The notes: generated from the letters alone by a model not told the origin. 64,000 nt of DNA from Paenibacillus sp. BJ-4 (GCF_020404765.1 NZ_JAIVEM010000088.1:62001-126000); one strand, 5' to 3'; counted from the stretch's first letter, positions 8,315 through 17,051 are shown. Program-made: numbers and translations.

Positions 8315-8346
8315 CTTGATTTAGAAAATGCTTGATTTAGAAAATG
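8315..8346. repeat. 16-bp tandem duplication across the iseA stop codon
   Basis: Two adjacent identical copies of CTTGATTTAGAAAATG. The right-hand copy contains the stop codon and last codons of the IseA-like gene (minus strand), so the duplication is silent at the protein level. Confidence 0.9.
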
Positions 8347-9209
8347 ACATGCGGTGCAGAGCTGATTTTCCAGTAGCTGCCGACCTTTTCGAAGTTCACG
8401 CTGATTTTCTCGTTTGCTTTCTTCGTTTCTGCTGGATAAGGCACGGTCAACAGGTAGCTGCGCTTCACTGGAGTCATCGTTACCATTTTCGCCGTAGCCC
8501 GGTTAAACTCAAGCAAATTACCGCTATCTGCATCCAACTGTGCCAGTTTACCGTTAATTTCAACAAAAAATTTGCCCACAAATTGCTCACTCGCCTGCTT
8601 AGTATAAGCCTGCGTCAGATAGTTGATCAGCTTGGTCTTGGTGCCGATGTCCTCGGACAGGTAACGGTAGCTTTTGCCATTCCACTGGAACGACTTACCC
8701 ACCGGGCTGCCACCGCTGATCGCGTACTGATAACGCGACTGTGCCTCCAGCACGAGTGGAAGCGCGCTCTCGTGGTTCAACTTGTCCAACTGCGTAGGCT
8801 TCACACTCGTAACGGCAGCTGCGGCTGGCGCTGATACCGACGGTTGCTGCGGAGTAGACGGCTTCGCAGTCGACGGCACGGCTGGAGCAGCCGCTGGGGC
8901 TACCGACGCGGATGGACGCGGTGCTGGCGCGGACGGAGCTGCTGGTGTAGCGGCTTTGGCGGAACCTGCGGCTGCAGCCGGGATCGACGCTGCTGGAGCC
9001 GACGGGGCTTGTGTCGGGGTCGGTGTCTTAACCGACGCAGATGCTGCTGGTGCTGGCACCTGGGCCGGGACGGATGCAGCCGGGCTGGCAACATCCGGCT
9101 GCGTCGCTTCCGCTGGAGCGGTCACGGCGGGCGCTGCTGCGGCGGCCTGCGCTACGCTCAAAAGTGTAGCTGCGATGCACAGCGCGGATAGCTTCGTATT
9201 TATTTTCAT
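8337..9209 (-). CDS. iseA: IseA-type DL-endopeptidase inhibitor with Ala/Pro-rich linker
   Basis: A 290-residue secreted protein. Residues 1-25 are a signal peptide ending near AQA-AAA. Residues about 27-140 are a low-complexity Ala/Pro/Ser/Thr spacer, and 141-290 match the IseA (YoeB) domain: LDKLNHESALPLVLEAQSRY, WNGKSYRYLSEDIGTKTKL, the AYTKQASEQFV helix and GKLAQLDADSGNLLEF. IseA binds and inhibits NlpC/P60 DL-endopeptidases, restraining cell-wall autolysis; the Bacillus form lacks this spacer. The ATG at 9209 is chosen because GGAGGTG lies ten bases upstream and the signal peptide starts there. The spacer is GC-rich and strongly codon-biased, so it produces long open frames on the other strand. 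It may span the wall or provide reach. Confidence 0.85.
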   Translation of the reverse strand: MKINTKLSALCIAATLLSVAQAAAAAPAVTAPAEATQPDVASPAASVPAQVPAPAASASVKTPTPTQAPSAPAASIPAAAAGSAKAATPAAPSAPAPRPSASVAPAAAPAVPSTAKPSTPQQPSVSAPAAAAVTSVKPTQLDKLNHESALPLVLEAQSRYQYAISGGSPVGKSFQWNGKSYRYLSEDIGTKTKLINYLTQAYTKQASEQFVGKFFVEINGKLAQLDADSGNLLEFNRATAKMVTMTPVKRSYLLTVPYPAETKKANEKISVNFEKVGSYWKISSAPHVIF

Positions 9210-9320
9210 CTTAATATACACCTCCATAAATATATGCCTGCATAAACTGCACACCTTTCTATTATAAGAATCCCACGTCGTGATTGGGTTGCTAAATTGT
9301 TTCTATTTTCCTTTATTTGC

Positions 9321-9554
9321 TCATTCGGCACGAAGTTTGTCCGTATCTGCCCTGCACGGCTCATCTGACTGCTTCACTCGCTCTGCCTCCATCTCTTCCA
9401 AGGATTGCGACAGTTGCTTAACAGATCGGTCAAGCTGCTCCAATCTGCGGCTGAGGGTAACAAGGATATATTTTAACAGAATCAGACTCAACGCAGCAGG
9501 GAATCCGACATTGGTTACGAGCTCAATCATGCCTCCGGTCGTCAGAGAAGTCAC
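9321..9554 (-). CDS. small YvrJ/holin-like membrane protein
   Basis: A 77-residue protein starting at GTG 9554 with AAGGAGG seven bases upstream. One membrane segment (about 9-30, MIELVTNVGFPAALSLILLK) is followed by a coiled, charged tail (RRLEQLDRSVKQLSQSLEEM) that ends in polar residues. The NVGFPxALSLxLLxY helix followed by a leucine-heptad tail resembles YvrJ-type and BhlA-like small membrane proteins, which are poorly characterised and sometimes phage- or bacteriocin-linked. No phage genes are nearby. Longer starts upstream would place the ribosome site inside the gene. Confidence 0.6.
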   Translation of the reverse strand: MTSLTTGGMIELVTNVGFPAALSLILLKYILVTLSRRLEQLDRSVKQLSQSLEEMEAERVKQSDEPCRADTDKLRAE

Positions 9555-9660
9555 ATATCCCGCCTCCTTTTTCATGCGTATATTCTTTTGATAAGAACTA
9601 ATGTTCCCATTTTTGATCAAGATCATACGTTCTCTTTCTATGGGTATAACAAAGCATAAT

Positions 9661-9693
9661 AAAAAGAGCTCCGATCAACCCAGAGCCCTTTTT
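9661..9693 (-). terminator. intrinsic terminator of the rhamnogalacturonan lyase gene
   Basis: AAAAAGGGCTC pairs with GAGCTCTTTTT (one G-U) on the minus strand, 37 bases after the stop codon at 9730. Confidence 0.75.
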
Positions 9694-9729
9694 CGTTTTT
9701 GTCCATACGTATTTCATTTTGGCCTGTAA

Positions 9730-11595
9730 TCAAGGAGTGTATATATTCGGCTGCCGGGGCTTGGACATTCCTTCTCCCAGATAAAAACTGGTGTGTGGCG
9801 GCTGATTATAGGCTACGTTCTGCCAGGCCACACTTAATTGATACACTGGATCATGCATAAGTGTATAGAATCGGTGCTCTGACTCGTATGGTGTTGTGTA
9901 AATTCGTAGTGCCGAATTGTCACTTTTGCGCCAAATCACTTCCTCGCGCCAGTCACCGAACAGATCAGCCTGCAAGGACGGCGTACCTTTCGTTCCGTTA
10001 TTGGAGCTTGTTCCGGTCGCCGTAAGTAAATTGGAAGTGGTCGAGTTGGTATAGTTCCACTTGTCGATTTTACCAGCACTTGACGAGGTATGATCCAACA
10101 GTTCACGCAGCAGGTCGCCATCCCACCAAATTCCAAAGTTAATGGAGGACGGTAGCGTATTCGTAATAAGCGCTCCTTTAGCTGAACGCAAGCCGATCCC
10201 CGGCGCCCATTGCTCGTTCCCTTTGGTACGCGGATCAATGTCTGCGGACATGTCTCTGCCGGTATCCTTGCCTGTATTTACGCCCCATAAAATGTTGCCA
10301 TTACGCGGATCGTACATGGCTGCGCCATAGGTGGCGTTCTTGTCCTCATTTACCTTAAACACTTCATAGCCTGAACGATCCGGGTCCAAATCTCCGACAT
10401 GAAGTGCATCGCCGTGCCCCATTCCCGTGTTAGCCAGCTTCGCTCCGTTATCGTCCACCACCAGCGAGCCGTACACGATCTCATCCTTATCATCCCCATC
10501 CACATCCGCCACGCTCAGGCTATGGTTCCCTTGTCCGGCTGTCCCGGCATTAGTGGAGCTGTTGCTGTCAAAGGTCCAGCGGCGACTCAAGCTTCCATTA
10601 CGCCAGTCATAGGCGACCAGCACCGTCCGGGTGTAATAGCCCCGTGCCATCACAATGCTGGGCCGTCCCCCATCCAGATAAGCAACCCCGGCGAGAAAAC
10701 GATCCACACGGTTGCCGTAGTTATCTCCCCAGCTGGATACCGATCCGCGTGGCGGCACATAATCAATCGTGCTAAGAGCTTTTCCCGTATTGCCCGAGAA
10801 TACAGTCAAGAACTCGGGGCCCTCCAAGATATATCCATTGGCGTTGCGATGGTCCGCCGAAGCGTCGCCCAATTTTACACCTGTGCCATCCACCGTGCCG
10901 TCTGCTGTTTTACATACAATTTCCGCTTTGCCGTCACCATCAAAATCATAGACAAGAAATTGCGTATAATGTGCTCCAGCGCGAATGTTCCGTCCGAGAT
11001 CGATTCGCCATTTGCGTGTTCCATCCAGCTCGTAGCCATCTAAAAATACATTTCCCGTATAACCGGATTGCGAATTGTCCTTGGCATTGGTAGGGTCCCA
11101 TTTTAACACAATCTCATACTCGCCATCCCCATCCAGATCCCCTATGCTGGCATCATTGGCCTGGTACGTGTAGCTCACATTATCCGGAGTTTTACCGCCC
11201 GCAGGCTGCTGGATGGGAACGTCCAGATTGTTGTTGCTCCATACCTTTACCACAGGGGAAGCAGCCTGTTCTGTTCCATTCACCACGGCACGAACCGTAT
11301 ACGAGGATGAGGTTGTACCTGCCTTGTCCAAAAAATTGGTTCTCGACGTAATCGGCGTATCATTCACCTTGCTTGTCCCTCTGTATAGATTAAAGCTGAC
11401 CGAATCTGCTTCCGTGCCCAGCAAACGCCAGCTCACAAGTACGCCCTCCGGCACCTTGACCGCAACAGCTCCCCGGCTCAGCTTTTCCATTTGCCTTGTT
11501 GAGGCAGCAGAGACCTGGCTATCCATCGGAGTGACCATTCCACACAACATAACGCCGAGACAGAGCAACGCAGTATACCGAAACCTTTTGTTCAT
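9730..11595 (-). CDS. yesW: secreted rhamnogalacturonan lyase, PL11
   Basis: A 621-residue secreted enzyme that cleaves the rhamnose-galacturonate backbone of pectin by beta-elimination. The signal peptide ends near VSAAS (residue 31). An N-terminal beta domain with an FnIII look follows (VPEGVLVSWRLLGTEADSVS), then the eight-bladed propeller of PL11. Its calcium-binding loops are visible as DLDGDGEYE at 153, DFDGDGKAE at 217 and DVDGDDKDE near 365. The ending, HDPVYQLSVAWQNVAYNQPP then HTSFYLGEG, is typical for YesW/YesX. Only one PL11 gene is present and no rhamnogalacturonide importer is adjacent, unlike the Bacillus yes cluster. AAAGGAG precedes ATG 11595, and a perfect cre box lies about 80 bases further upstream, pointing to CcpA repression. 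Confidence 0.95.
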   Translation of the reverse strand: MNKRFRYTALLCLGVMLCGMVTPMDSQVSAASTRQMEKLSRGAVAVKVPEGVLVSWRLLGTEADSVSFNLYRGTSKVNDTPITSRTNFLDKAGTTSSSYTVRAVVNGTEQAASPVVKVWSNNNLDVPIQQPAGGKTPDNVSYTYQANDASIGDLDGDGEYEIVLKWDPTNAKDNSQSGYTGNVFLDGYELDGTRKWRIDLGRNIRAGAHYTQFLVYDFDGDGKAEIVCKTADGTVDGTGVKLGDASADHRNANGYILEGPEFLTVFSGNTGKALSTIDYVPPRGSVSSWGDNYGNRVDRFLAGVAYLDGGRPSIVMARGYYTRTVLVAYDWRNGSLSRRWTFDSNSSTNAGTAGQGNHSLSVADVDGDDKDEIVYGSLVVDDNGAKLANTGMGHGDALHVGDLDPDRSGYEVFKVNEDKNATYGAAMYDPRNGNILWGVNTGKDTGRDMSADIDPRTKGNEQWAPGIGLRSAKGALITNTLPSSINFGIWWDGDLLRELLDHTSSSAGKIDKWNYTNSTTSNLLTATGTSSNNGTKGTPSLQADLFGDWREEVIWRKSDNSALRIYTTPYESEHRFYTLMHDPVYQLSVAWQNVAYNQPPHTSFYLGEGMSKPRQPNIYTP

Positions 11596-11673
11596 GAATC
11601 ATTGGCTCCTTTCTGGTTTGTTTTCAATAAATTTATTTTATTTGATTGATAAGTTATTGTTGTCTAAATTTTA

Positions 11674-11687
11674 TGATAGCGCTTACA
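11674..11687. promoter_or_regulatory. cre box (CcpA operator) of the rhamnogalacturonan lyase gene
   Basis: On the minus strand TGTAAGCGCTATCA matches the cre consensus WGWAANCGNTNWCA at every defined position. It lies 79 bases upstream of the start codon, in the promoter region, where CcpA/HPr-Ser-P binding would repress transcription on preferred sugars. Confidence 0.8.
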
Positions 11688-11747
11688 TGAAAGTAAAGGG
11701 ACGAATTCGCCCTTTTTGTTCAAAAATCCGAGCTAATGCTTTAAAAA

Positions 11748-12308
11748 TCAGAGGTCCATGAATAATCGTTCTTCATCTGCAATGCTTTTGATATCCTCCG
11801 AGCTGATGCTGATATATTGATAGCCTTCTGCCTGTTGCTTTTTTAATGCCAGCTCCTTCATAAAACGCGGACTGCCCTCTCCCGCATCCTCGTCGTAAAC
11901 GAGCAACAAACCGTCTGTTTTGCGGAAAAGCAGTTCATCCCGTGCCTTGAGCTGCCATATCCCCTGATAAGGCTGACGGCTGACGAAACCCACGTAGTCG
12001 ACTGCGTTACAAATTTGCTGAAAGTACTCCTTTTTTTCCTCCTTCCACTTTTCCTCCATATTTTGATAAGCCGCCAGTATAGAGCATTTTAGGTGGGGAT
12101 ATTGCTGCTTTAGTGCAATAGCTACCTCACAGGCCCACAGGTCCACCCCGTATTGGCCGGGGGTAATCACCCATTCCAGTCCTTCTTCAATCTGGGGAAT
12201 GAGCCTGCCCGCAATCGCCTTTTTAATATATGGAATGCCTTCGTGCTTTTGGCTGAAAATATTCAATTCATGGGCACGGTAGCCCGAAACGAGCAGATTT
12301 TTCATCAT
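11748..12308 (-). CDS. ypsA: YpsA (SLOG-fold, DUF1273)
   Basis: A 186-residue YpsA protein of usual length. It opens with the KNLLVSGYRAHELNIF strand-loop, continues with the WVITPGQYGVDLWACEVAIA nucleotide-type loop near 55-75, and has VDYVGFVSRQPYQGIWQLKA and DGLLLVYDEDAGEGSPRFM, all core SLOG features. The fold is predicted to bind nucleotides or ADP-ribose-like ligands. In Firmicutes YpsA has been linked to cell division and is often near gpsB, which is not in this window. AAGGA precedes the ATG. It sits upstream of the PL11 promoter with its stop about 60 bases before the cre box, so it is likely a separate unit. Confidence 0.92.
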   Translation of the reverse strand: MMKNLLVSGYRAHELNIFSQKHEGIPYIKKAIAGRLIPQIEEGLEWVITPGQYGVDLWACEVAIALKQQYPHLKCSILAAYQNMEEKWKEEKKEYFQQICNAVDYVGFVSRQPYQGIWQLKARDELLFRKTDGLLLVYDEDAGEGSPRFMKELALKKQQAEGYQYISISSEDIKSIADEERLFMDL

Positions 12309-12370
12309 CTCAACGTCCTTCTCGAATGATCATAACAGTTATTGTACCATTTCAAAGGAGATCACTACAT

Positions 12371-12420
12371 AAAAAAGACAAACCTCATTTCCATTCGCGC
12401 TGGAAGAGATTTGTCTTTTT
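12371..12420. terminator. terminator between the HesB-like gene and ypsA
   Basis: AAAAAAGACAAAcCTC and GAGaTTTGTCTTTTT form a stem across about 18 bases with A and T runs on both sides. It follows the HesB-like gene that stops at 12428. Confidence 0.8.
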
Positions 12421-12427
12421 GAATTCA

Positions 12428-12757
12428 CTATTTTGTGCGCACATCTTGAATTCTAATGTTGCCACTAAGTATGCCTGCATCACTAATGAGCTTGAACGAT
12501 GGATAATTAGGGTCTGCCTCAAGCTTCATTCTGCTGTCGAACTGCTGCTCCTGCTGCCGGTCTACCCAAAAAGAATAAGGCTCGGATTGAACTATTCTAT
12601 CGGTTGCATTCGCTGTTGTAATAACCTGGATGACAATAACGCCGTTGCACCCGCAGCCTTCTGTATCATAAAACAGCTTAAACATTCCCGGTCTTCCTGA
12701 CAAGGCACTGTCCAGCCTTTCAACTGACAAGGGGTCCAGCTCTAAATGTATGCTCAT
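12428..12757 (-). CDS. HesB/IscA-like iron-sulfur biosynthesis family protein
   Basis: A 109-residue protein of the Fe-S_biosyn fold. It has an N-terminal helix PLSVERLDSAL, the strand MFKLFYDTEGCGCNGVIVIQ with the Cys35-x-Cys37 pair, a VDRQQEQQFDSRMKLEADP segment and a closing ILSGNIRIQD. Canonical IscA/SufA scaffolds have a third conserved cysteine in a C-terminal C-G-C motif; here the CGC is internal and no C-terminal pair is seen, as in the YqkB/YneR branch, so iron or cluster binding may differ. ATG 12757 is chosen from the fold start; its AAAGGAG site is rather far upstream (12 bases), and a longer start at 12808 is possible. It is monocistronic. Confidence 0.8.
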   Translation of the reverse strand: MSIHLELDPLSVERLDSALSGRPGMFKLFYDTEGCGCNGVIVIQVITTANATDRIVQSEPYSFWVDRQQEQQFDSRMKLEADPNYPSFKLISDAGILSGNIRIQDVRTK

Positions 12758-12920
12758 GAGACGTTCGCTCTCCTTTATTAATGAGATATTTGGAACTGTC
12801 AGCTCCAAAAAGAAAAAATTTAAACTATATGTACATTATAGCCATGTTTTTCGAGGTATCAATGTGACTGCACTCACTGCTATACATGAACCCTCTTTAT
12901 TCCATTTTGTTAGTATATAA

Positions 12921-12962
12921 AAAAGGTGTAACCCCTCCGTATGTTGATGGGGTTACACCTTT
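12921..12962 (-). terminator. strong terminator after the SLH protein gene
   Basis: AAAGGTGTAACCCC and GGGGTTACACCTTT are perfect 14-bp arms around a 13-base loop, with a T run on the minus strand. It lies 50 bases beyond the stop at 13012. Confidence 0.9.
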
Positions 12963-13011
12963 ATATGAATGCCTGTCCTCAAGGGAGAGGCATTTCAGAC
13001 AAGCCTACCGA

Positions 13012-14589
13012 TTATGGCGTATGCCTGCCGACAAATTGATAGGTTCCTTTTGGATATGCATTCCACTCATCCGGCTGATTATAGGCAGCCGATCCGTAGG
13101 ATATTCTCGGCTTACGGACGAACGTTCCTCCTTGCGGTGTAAACTGCTCATGCGAGTTTGGATTTCCTAATACATCCACCACTTGTCCCTGATATTTCAA
13201 AACGTATGCAACAGTATTAAATTCGTTCGGGTTGTAGAAATTGCCCTCATCATTAAAATACCAAGCAGGCGTAATATCCATGAAATCATAAAAGATACTA
13301 TTAATGATCACATATGACATGGAAGGAATAACCGGATTAATCGGGATGGTGGTAATGTTCATACGATTTGTATTCTTCATCCATTGATGAACTTCCAGTG
13401 AATAATTTTCTCCTCTGTGAGAAGGATCTCCATCCCCGTTATAATACAATTGCAACACAATCCGTCCATCCCCGCCATCTACAAATTGTGAGAAATATAC
13501 AGCAGGCGCTTGCTGTGGGTCCTGCTGAACCTGAAATACAGCAGCCCTCCCATCTGTTCCTACCACCCACACCAGCACAGGGTCCGGGGAGAGGGAAATC
13601 GAGGTACCCAAGTGATCTACAGGTCCAGTGAATGTTGAGGATGGGGTTCCTCTATACACTAGAAATTCCGATTGTCCCGGGAAGTAACTGGACAGGTCGA
13701 CCGTTCTGTACGGCAAACCGTATTTGACCCCTATCGGAGTGATGCCACCGGAAATCAGTTCGGCGTTGCGTACATTAAACGTGTATTGGACAGAGCCACC
13801 CTGACCATCCGTGGCTGTTATGGTCATAGCAGCAAGACCGCTGCCTGTACCCGGAGTCAGTGTTAAGATGCTCCCATTAAGCGATGCACTCACCAAAGTC
13901 GGATCACTGGAGCTTACTGTAAACTGAAGTTCATCCCCATCCTCATCGCTGAACAGTTGTTGCAGATCATAATCCCTTTGCTGTGTAACTCCAGGGCTCA
14001 ACACCTGCTCGTTTATAGTTGAGATGACTTGAGGAGCATGATTAAGCTGGGGCATGCTGACGGTAACCGGGAAAGCCGCTCCCTCTGCACGTCCGTACTG
14101 ATCATACACACTGAGTGTTACACTGGTAGTCCCTACACTGACCGGGTTTAGCTGCAGCTTCTGACCGTTCATATGGGCCGTAGCAATACCCGAGTCATAC
14201 GTGTCCGCTGTCACAGAAAGAGAAGCCAGGTCCCAATTCAATAGGAACGGCGACAGATCCAGTTCTGGTGCAGGTTCTCCCAATTGAAGCAATTGCTCAG
14301 GGATAGCTGCAATCTCTGCATTTTCTAATAGATGAACCTGTAAGTCTGTGCTAATCTCTCCGCCTCTGCCGTCTGTAGCAGTAATCGTAATGATTGTACT
14401 GCCGGCAGCCAGTCCATGAATGACAAGCTGATCATTTTGAAGCATAGCATCAGCTACGGACGGGGAAGAAGAACTGATTTCATACCTGAGTGAATCATGG
14501 TCCGGGTCTGCAAAAATGGTGGACAGATCCACTGTGCCGTCAGCCTTGCCTAAAATCAGATGTACAGCATTGGGTACATGGGTTACCAC
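13012..14589 (-). CDS. C-terminal part of a frameshifted SLH surface protein
   Basis: A 525-codon frame that reads as the continuation of the protein encoded at 14583-17051, displaced by one base. It begins in the middle of a cadherin-like repeat boundary (NSSPVVTHVPNAVHLILG) and has about three more repeats with the LxDxxxF-xDPDxDxLxYxxxSS and GxTxITITAxDGxGG pattern. It ends in a roughly 165-residue domain (APAVYFSQFVDGGDGRIVLQ through GTYQFVGRHTP) comparable in position to the lamin-tail-like end of the paralogue at 17156-20071. No ribosome site or signal peptide precedes it, so independent translation is unlikely. Adding one T in the run at about 14611 (GGTTTTGCC) restores a single reading frame, VTVFANTNSSPVV, and a protein of about 1346 residues. 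Confidence 0.75.
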   Translation of the reverse strand: MVTHVPNAVHLILGKADGTVDLSTIFADPDHDSLRYEISSSSPSVADAMLQNDQLVIHGLAAGSTIITITATDGRGGEISTDLQVHLLENAEIAAIPEQLLQLGEPAPELDLSPFLLNWDLASLSVTADTYDSGIATAHMNGQKLQLNPVSVGTTSVTLSVYDQYGRAEGAAFPVTVSMPQLNHAPQVISTINEQVLSPGVTQQRDYDLQQLFSDEDGDELQFTVSSSDPTLVSASLNGSILTLTPGTGSGLAAMTITATDGQGGSVQYTFNVRNAELISGGITPIGVKYGLPYRTVDLSSYFPGQSEFLVYRGTPSSTFTGPVDHLGTSISLSPDPVLVWVVGTDGRAAVFQVQQDPQQAPAVYFSQFVDGGDGRIVLQLYYNGDGDPSHRGENYSLEVHQWMKNTNRMNITTIPINPVIPSMSYVIINSIFYDFMDITPAWYFNDEGNFYNPNEFNTVAYVLKYQGQVVDVLGNPNSHEQFTPQGGTFVRKPRISYGSAAYNQPDEWNAYPKGTYQFVGRHTP

Positions 14590-17051
14590 CGGGCTGCTAT
14601 TGGTATTGGCAAAACCGTGACGATCAAGGTAACGGTGGCTGTTCCCCCCTTGCTGTCGTCTGCCGTCAAGGTAATGCTTGTACTACCCGCTTGCAGCGAT
14701 TGCAAGGTAAGCTGGTGGCCTGTGATGGAAGTCTGCACGATGGACGTATCCGCGCTGGCCGCTGTGAACACCAACGGATCGCTATCTGCATCCGTAAATA
14801 CCGCCCCGAGGTCCAGCATTGAATTCGGCTGACCCAAAGTTACGGTTAACGGTTGAGGCGTCTGTCCGTGCGGAGCATGGTTAGGAGCGCCCTGAACCGT
14901 CAGATTGAAATCAATCTGCTTTTGCCCTGTGCTGCCGTCTTCCCCTTGCTGTCCATCATTTGCAGTGACATGAACGATTGTACTGCCCGCATGAAGCGGA
15001 CTGAGACGCAATTCATCTCCCGCAAGCACCGCCGACGCTACAGCAGGATGATCAACAGCAACCTGATACGTTAAGGCGGCATTTTCCGGGTCCTGAATAT
15101 AGTCATTCAAATGGAGCACAGTATCGGGCTGGCTTAAAGTGAGCGCCTGGTCTGGTATACCTGTAGATACAGGCAAGCCATTCACGGTAATCTTGAAGGT
15201 GGACGATATCCTTTTTCCGCGTCCATCATTAGCCGATACACTGATGGATGCTTTGCCGACACTGACAGGCGTAAGCTTTAATGTACTGCCCGACACAGAT
15301 GCCCGTACCACGCCGGATTGAAGAGAAGCGGCCGAAAAGGTCAAAGCATCCCCATCCGGATCGGTAAAGAATTGGCGCAAATCGTATAATTGCTCACCCG
15401 TGCCTTCCGTAATTACACGCTCTACAGAAGCATTCACGACTTCCGGTGAGCGGTTAGCAGCGCTGGATGAGCCTCCAGAAGAGGAGGATGTACTTGTTAC
15501 GCTTGCGACAGCTAGACCCGTAACCGCGTTGGAAGCTACTCCGATCCCGAGTGTGAGTGCAGATACCTGTATATTTCCACTCACATTGACCGTAGCTGCC
15601 GGATTGCTGACTTGCAGGTTTTCAATACTCCCCGTATTTTTTAATTGCAAGGCTCCTGTCCCACTGACAGTCAACTGCTGGATCGTGCTGTTGCCTGTCA
15701 TTTCAACGGACTGACTGCCAGTTACTTGAACGGTTGAAACTGTTCCCTGAAGACTGACTCTGTCCGTCCCTTCATTAATATTCAGCTGTGGCAACGAAGC
15801 AGCCGTGCCTACTTCAATGCTCGCATTGGATTGTACGTTCATAACGGTCGCGCTTGCGGTGCCGGTGAGTACGACATGAACCTCAGGCTTTGTGACATCC
15901 ATTTGCGTCAGAGTCGAGCTATCAAATACGACTGTATTGTTATCTCCGCCGTTAATATGAGTCTGTCCCTGCACCTGTACATCCTGTGCATAAAAATCCT
16001 GCTGCACCCGGGCATCCACCGTTAGCTGCTGCTCCACTTTCAGATGCTGCACCGATGTAAAATCCCCGGCGACTACCAAATCTCCGTTCAGGGTGGAGCC
16101 GTGCCCATCCAGCACAACATTCCCACTGAACTCCGCTTCGCCGTTACCAGCCGGAGTCCCGCTACTGCGAAGCTCCAGCCAAGTGACCTTGTCCACCGTC
16201 CGGCCTGTGGCATGGAAACGGATGCCTGCGCCACGCAACGCGGTCTGATTATCCGCGTGAAAGATGCCGCGGAGCGGCTCTGCCACGTCATAAGCGATGC
16301 CATTGATCCGTATCTGCTTGCCGTCGATTCCCTGGAGCTGCGAGGCACGCTCTTGCGGAAACAGGGCAGATACGAGCAGGCTGGCCGCATCTACGCGGCT
16401 TACCGAGTCTTTGGCGTGAAGACTTCCGCCAAATTCGCTCATCAGCCCGTCACTAAGCGCCGCCCGAATCAGCGGGGCCGCCCACGGGCTGGCTTCCTTC
16501 CACGTCGTCGGCAACGTCTGTGCCGACGACGTGGCGGTTGTGCTGGCGGACGTATCCGCAGGCGTATTCGTCCCGGCAGACCTGACCAGCAGCGCGACCA
16601 GTTCCTGGGCGCTGATCAGGTCATTCGGACGAAAGCGTCCGTCGGCGTCGCCCTGCAGCAGCCCGGCCTTGCGGGCTGCCTCTATCGCCGGACGGCTCCA
16701 ACTATCGGCGGGTACGTCCGTGAAGGAGGCAGCACCGTCCAAATTGCCGGTCGGAAGCTGCAATGCTTTGACCAGCAGCACGGCTAGCTCCTGACGGGTG
16801 AGCTTCTTGAGTGTTCCAGCCGGATCGCCCTGCATGATCCCGAGTTCACGGGCCTTTTGCAGCTGTTCCAATTGCTGTGCTGTAAGCTGCTGCACATCCG
16901 TCCAAGGGCTGGGACTCTTGCCTATGGACGCCGTGGATACAGAGGCTGCATCAGCCGAAGACACTGCCGCTTGCGCTGCCCCGACTGGAACAGCAGGGGT
17001 CAGCAGCAGTAAAGCAGCTGCAAGCTGGGCGGTTAATTGTTTATTTCTCAT
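14583..17051 (-). CDS. S-layer homology surface protein with cadherin-like repeats (N-terminal part, frameshifted)
   Basis: An 822-codon frame. A signal peptide (about 1-28) is followed by three SLH domains: one around 45-95 (ARELGIMQGDPAGTLKKLTR), one around 105-160 (AARKAGLLQGDADGRFRPND) and one around 180-225 (RAALSDGLMSEFGGSLHAKD). SLH domains bind pyruvylated wall polymer. Next comes a Val/Thr/Ser-rich region (about 285-520) of short repeated strands such as STLNGDLVVAGDFTSVQHLK, which looks like a beta-helix. Three cadherin-like repeats follow, opening RSPEVVNA, LPVSTGIP and APNHAPHG. The frame then ends abruptly in LPIPIAARW at the frameshift. GGGAGAG precedes the ATG. It is a paralogue of the next gene upstream. 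The stop at 14583 is an artefact of a one-base change in life or in the read. Confidence 0.85.
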   Translation of the reverse strand: MRNKQLTAQLAAALLLLTPAVPVGAAQAAVSSADAASVSTASIGKSPSPWTDVQQLTAQQLEQLQKARELGIMQGDPAGTLKKLTRQELAVLLVKALQLPTGNLDGAASFTDVPADSWSRPAIEAARKAGLLQGDADGRFRPNDLISAQELVALLVRSAGTNTPADTSASTTATSSAQTLPTTWKEASPWAAPLIRAALSDGLMSEFGGSLHAKDSVSRVDAASLLVSALFPQERASQLQGIDGKQIRINGIAYDVAEPLRGIFHADNQTALRGAGIRFHATGRTVDKVTWLELRSSGTPAGNGEAEFSGNVVLDGHGSTLNGDLVVAGDFTSVQHLKVEQQLTVDARVQQDFYAQDVQVQGQTHINGGDNNTVVFDSSTLTQMDVTKPEVHVVLTGTASATVMNVQSNASIEVGTAASLPQLNINEGTDRVSLQGTVSTVQVTGSQSVEMTGNSTIQQLTVSGTGALQLKNTGSIENLQVSNPAATVNVSGNIQVSALTLGIGVASNAVTGLAVASVTSTSSSSGGSSSAANRSPEVVNASVERVITEGTGEQLYDLRQFFTDPDGDALTFSAASLQSGVVRASVSGSTLKLTPVSVGKASISVSANDGRGKRISSTFKITVNGLPVSTGIPDQALTLSQPDTVLHLNDYIQDPENAALTYQVAVDHPAVASAVLAGDELRLSPLHAGSTIVHVTANDGQQGEDGSTGQKQIDFNLTVQGAPNHAPHGQTPQPLTVTLGQPNSMLDLGAVFTDADSDPLVFTAASADTSIVQTSITGHQLTLQSLQAGSTSITLTADDSKGGTATVTLIVTVLPIPIAARW

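Noticed and set aside
8782..9267. Long Ala/Gly- and Arg-rich open frames on the plus strand opposite the IseA gene
   Set aside because: They are shadows of the GC-rich Ala/Pro spacer; there is no ribosome site or recognisable family, and composition mirrors the antisense codons.
12886..13170. A 94-codon plus-strand frame across the SLH gene terminator
   Set aside because: It crosses a strong bidirectional stem and the antisense of the SLH gene end.
13012..14589. Independent start for the C-terminal SLH fragment
   Set aside because: The GTG at 14589 has no ribosome site, lies within a repeat boundary and gives a protein with no export signal; the frameshift explanation is simpler.
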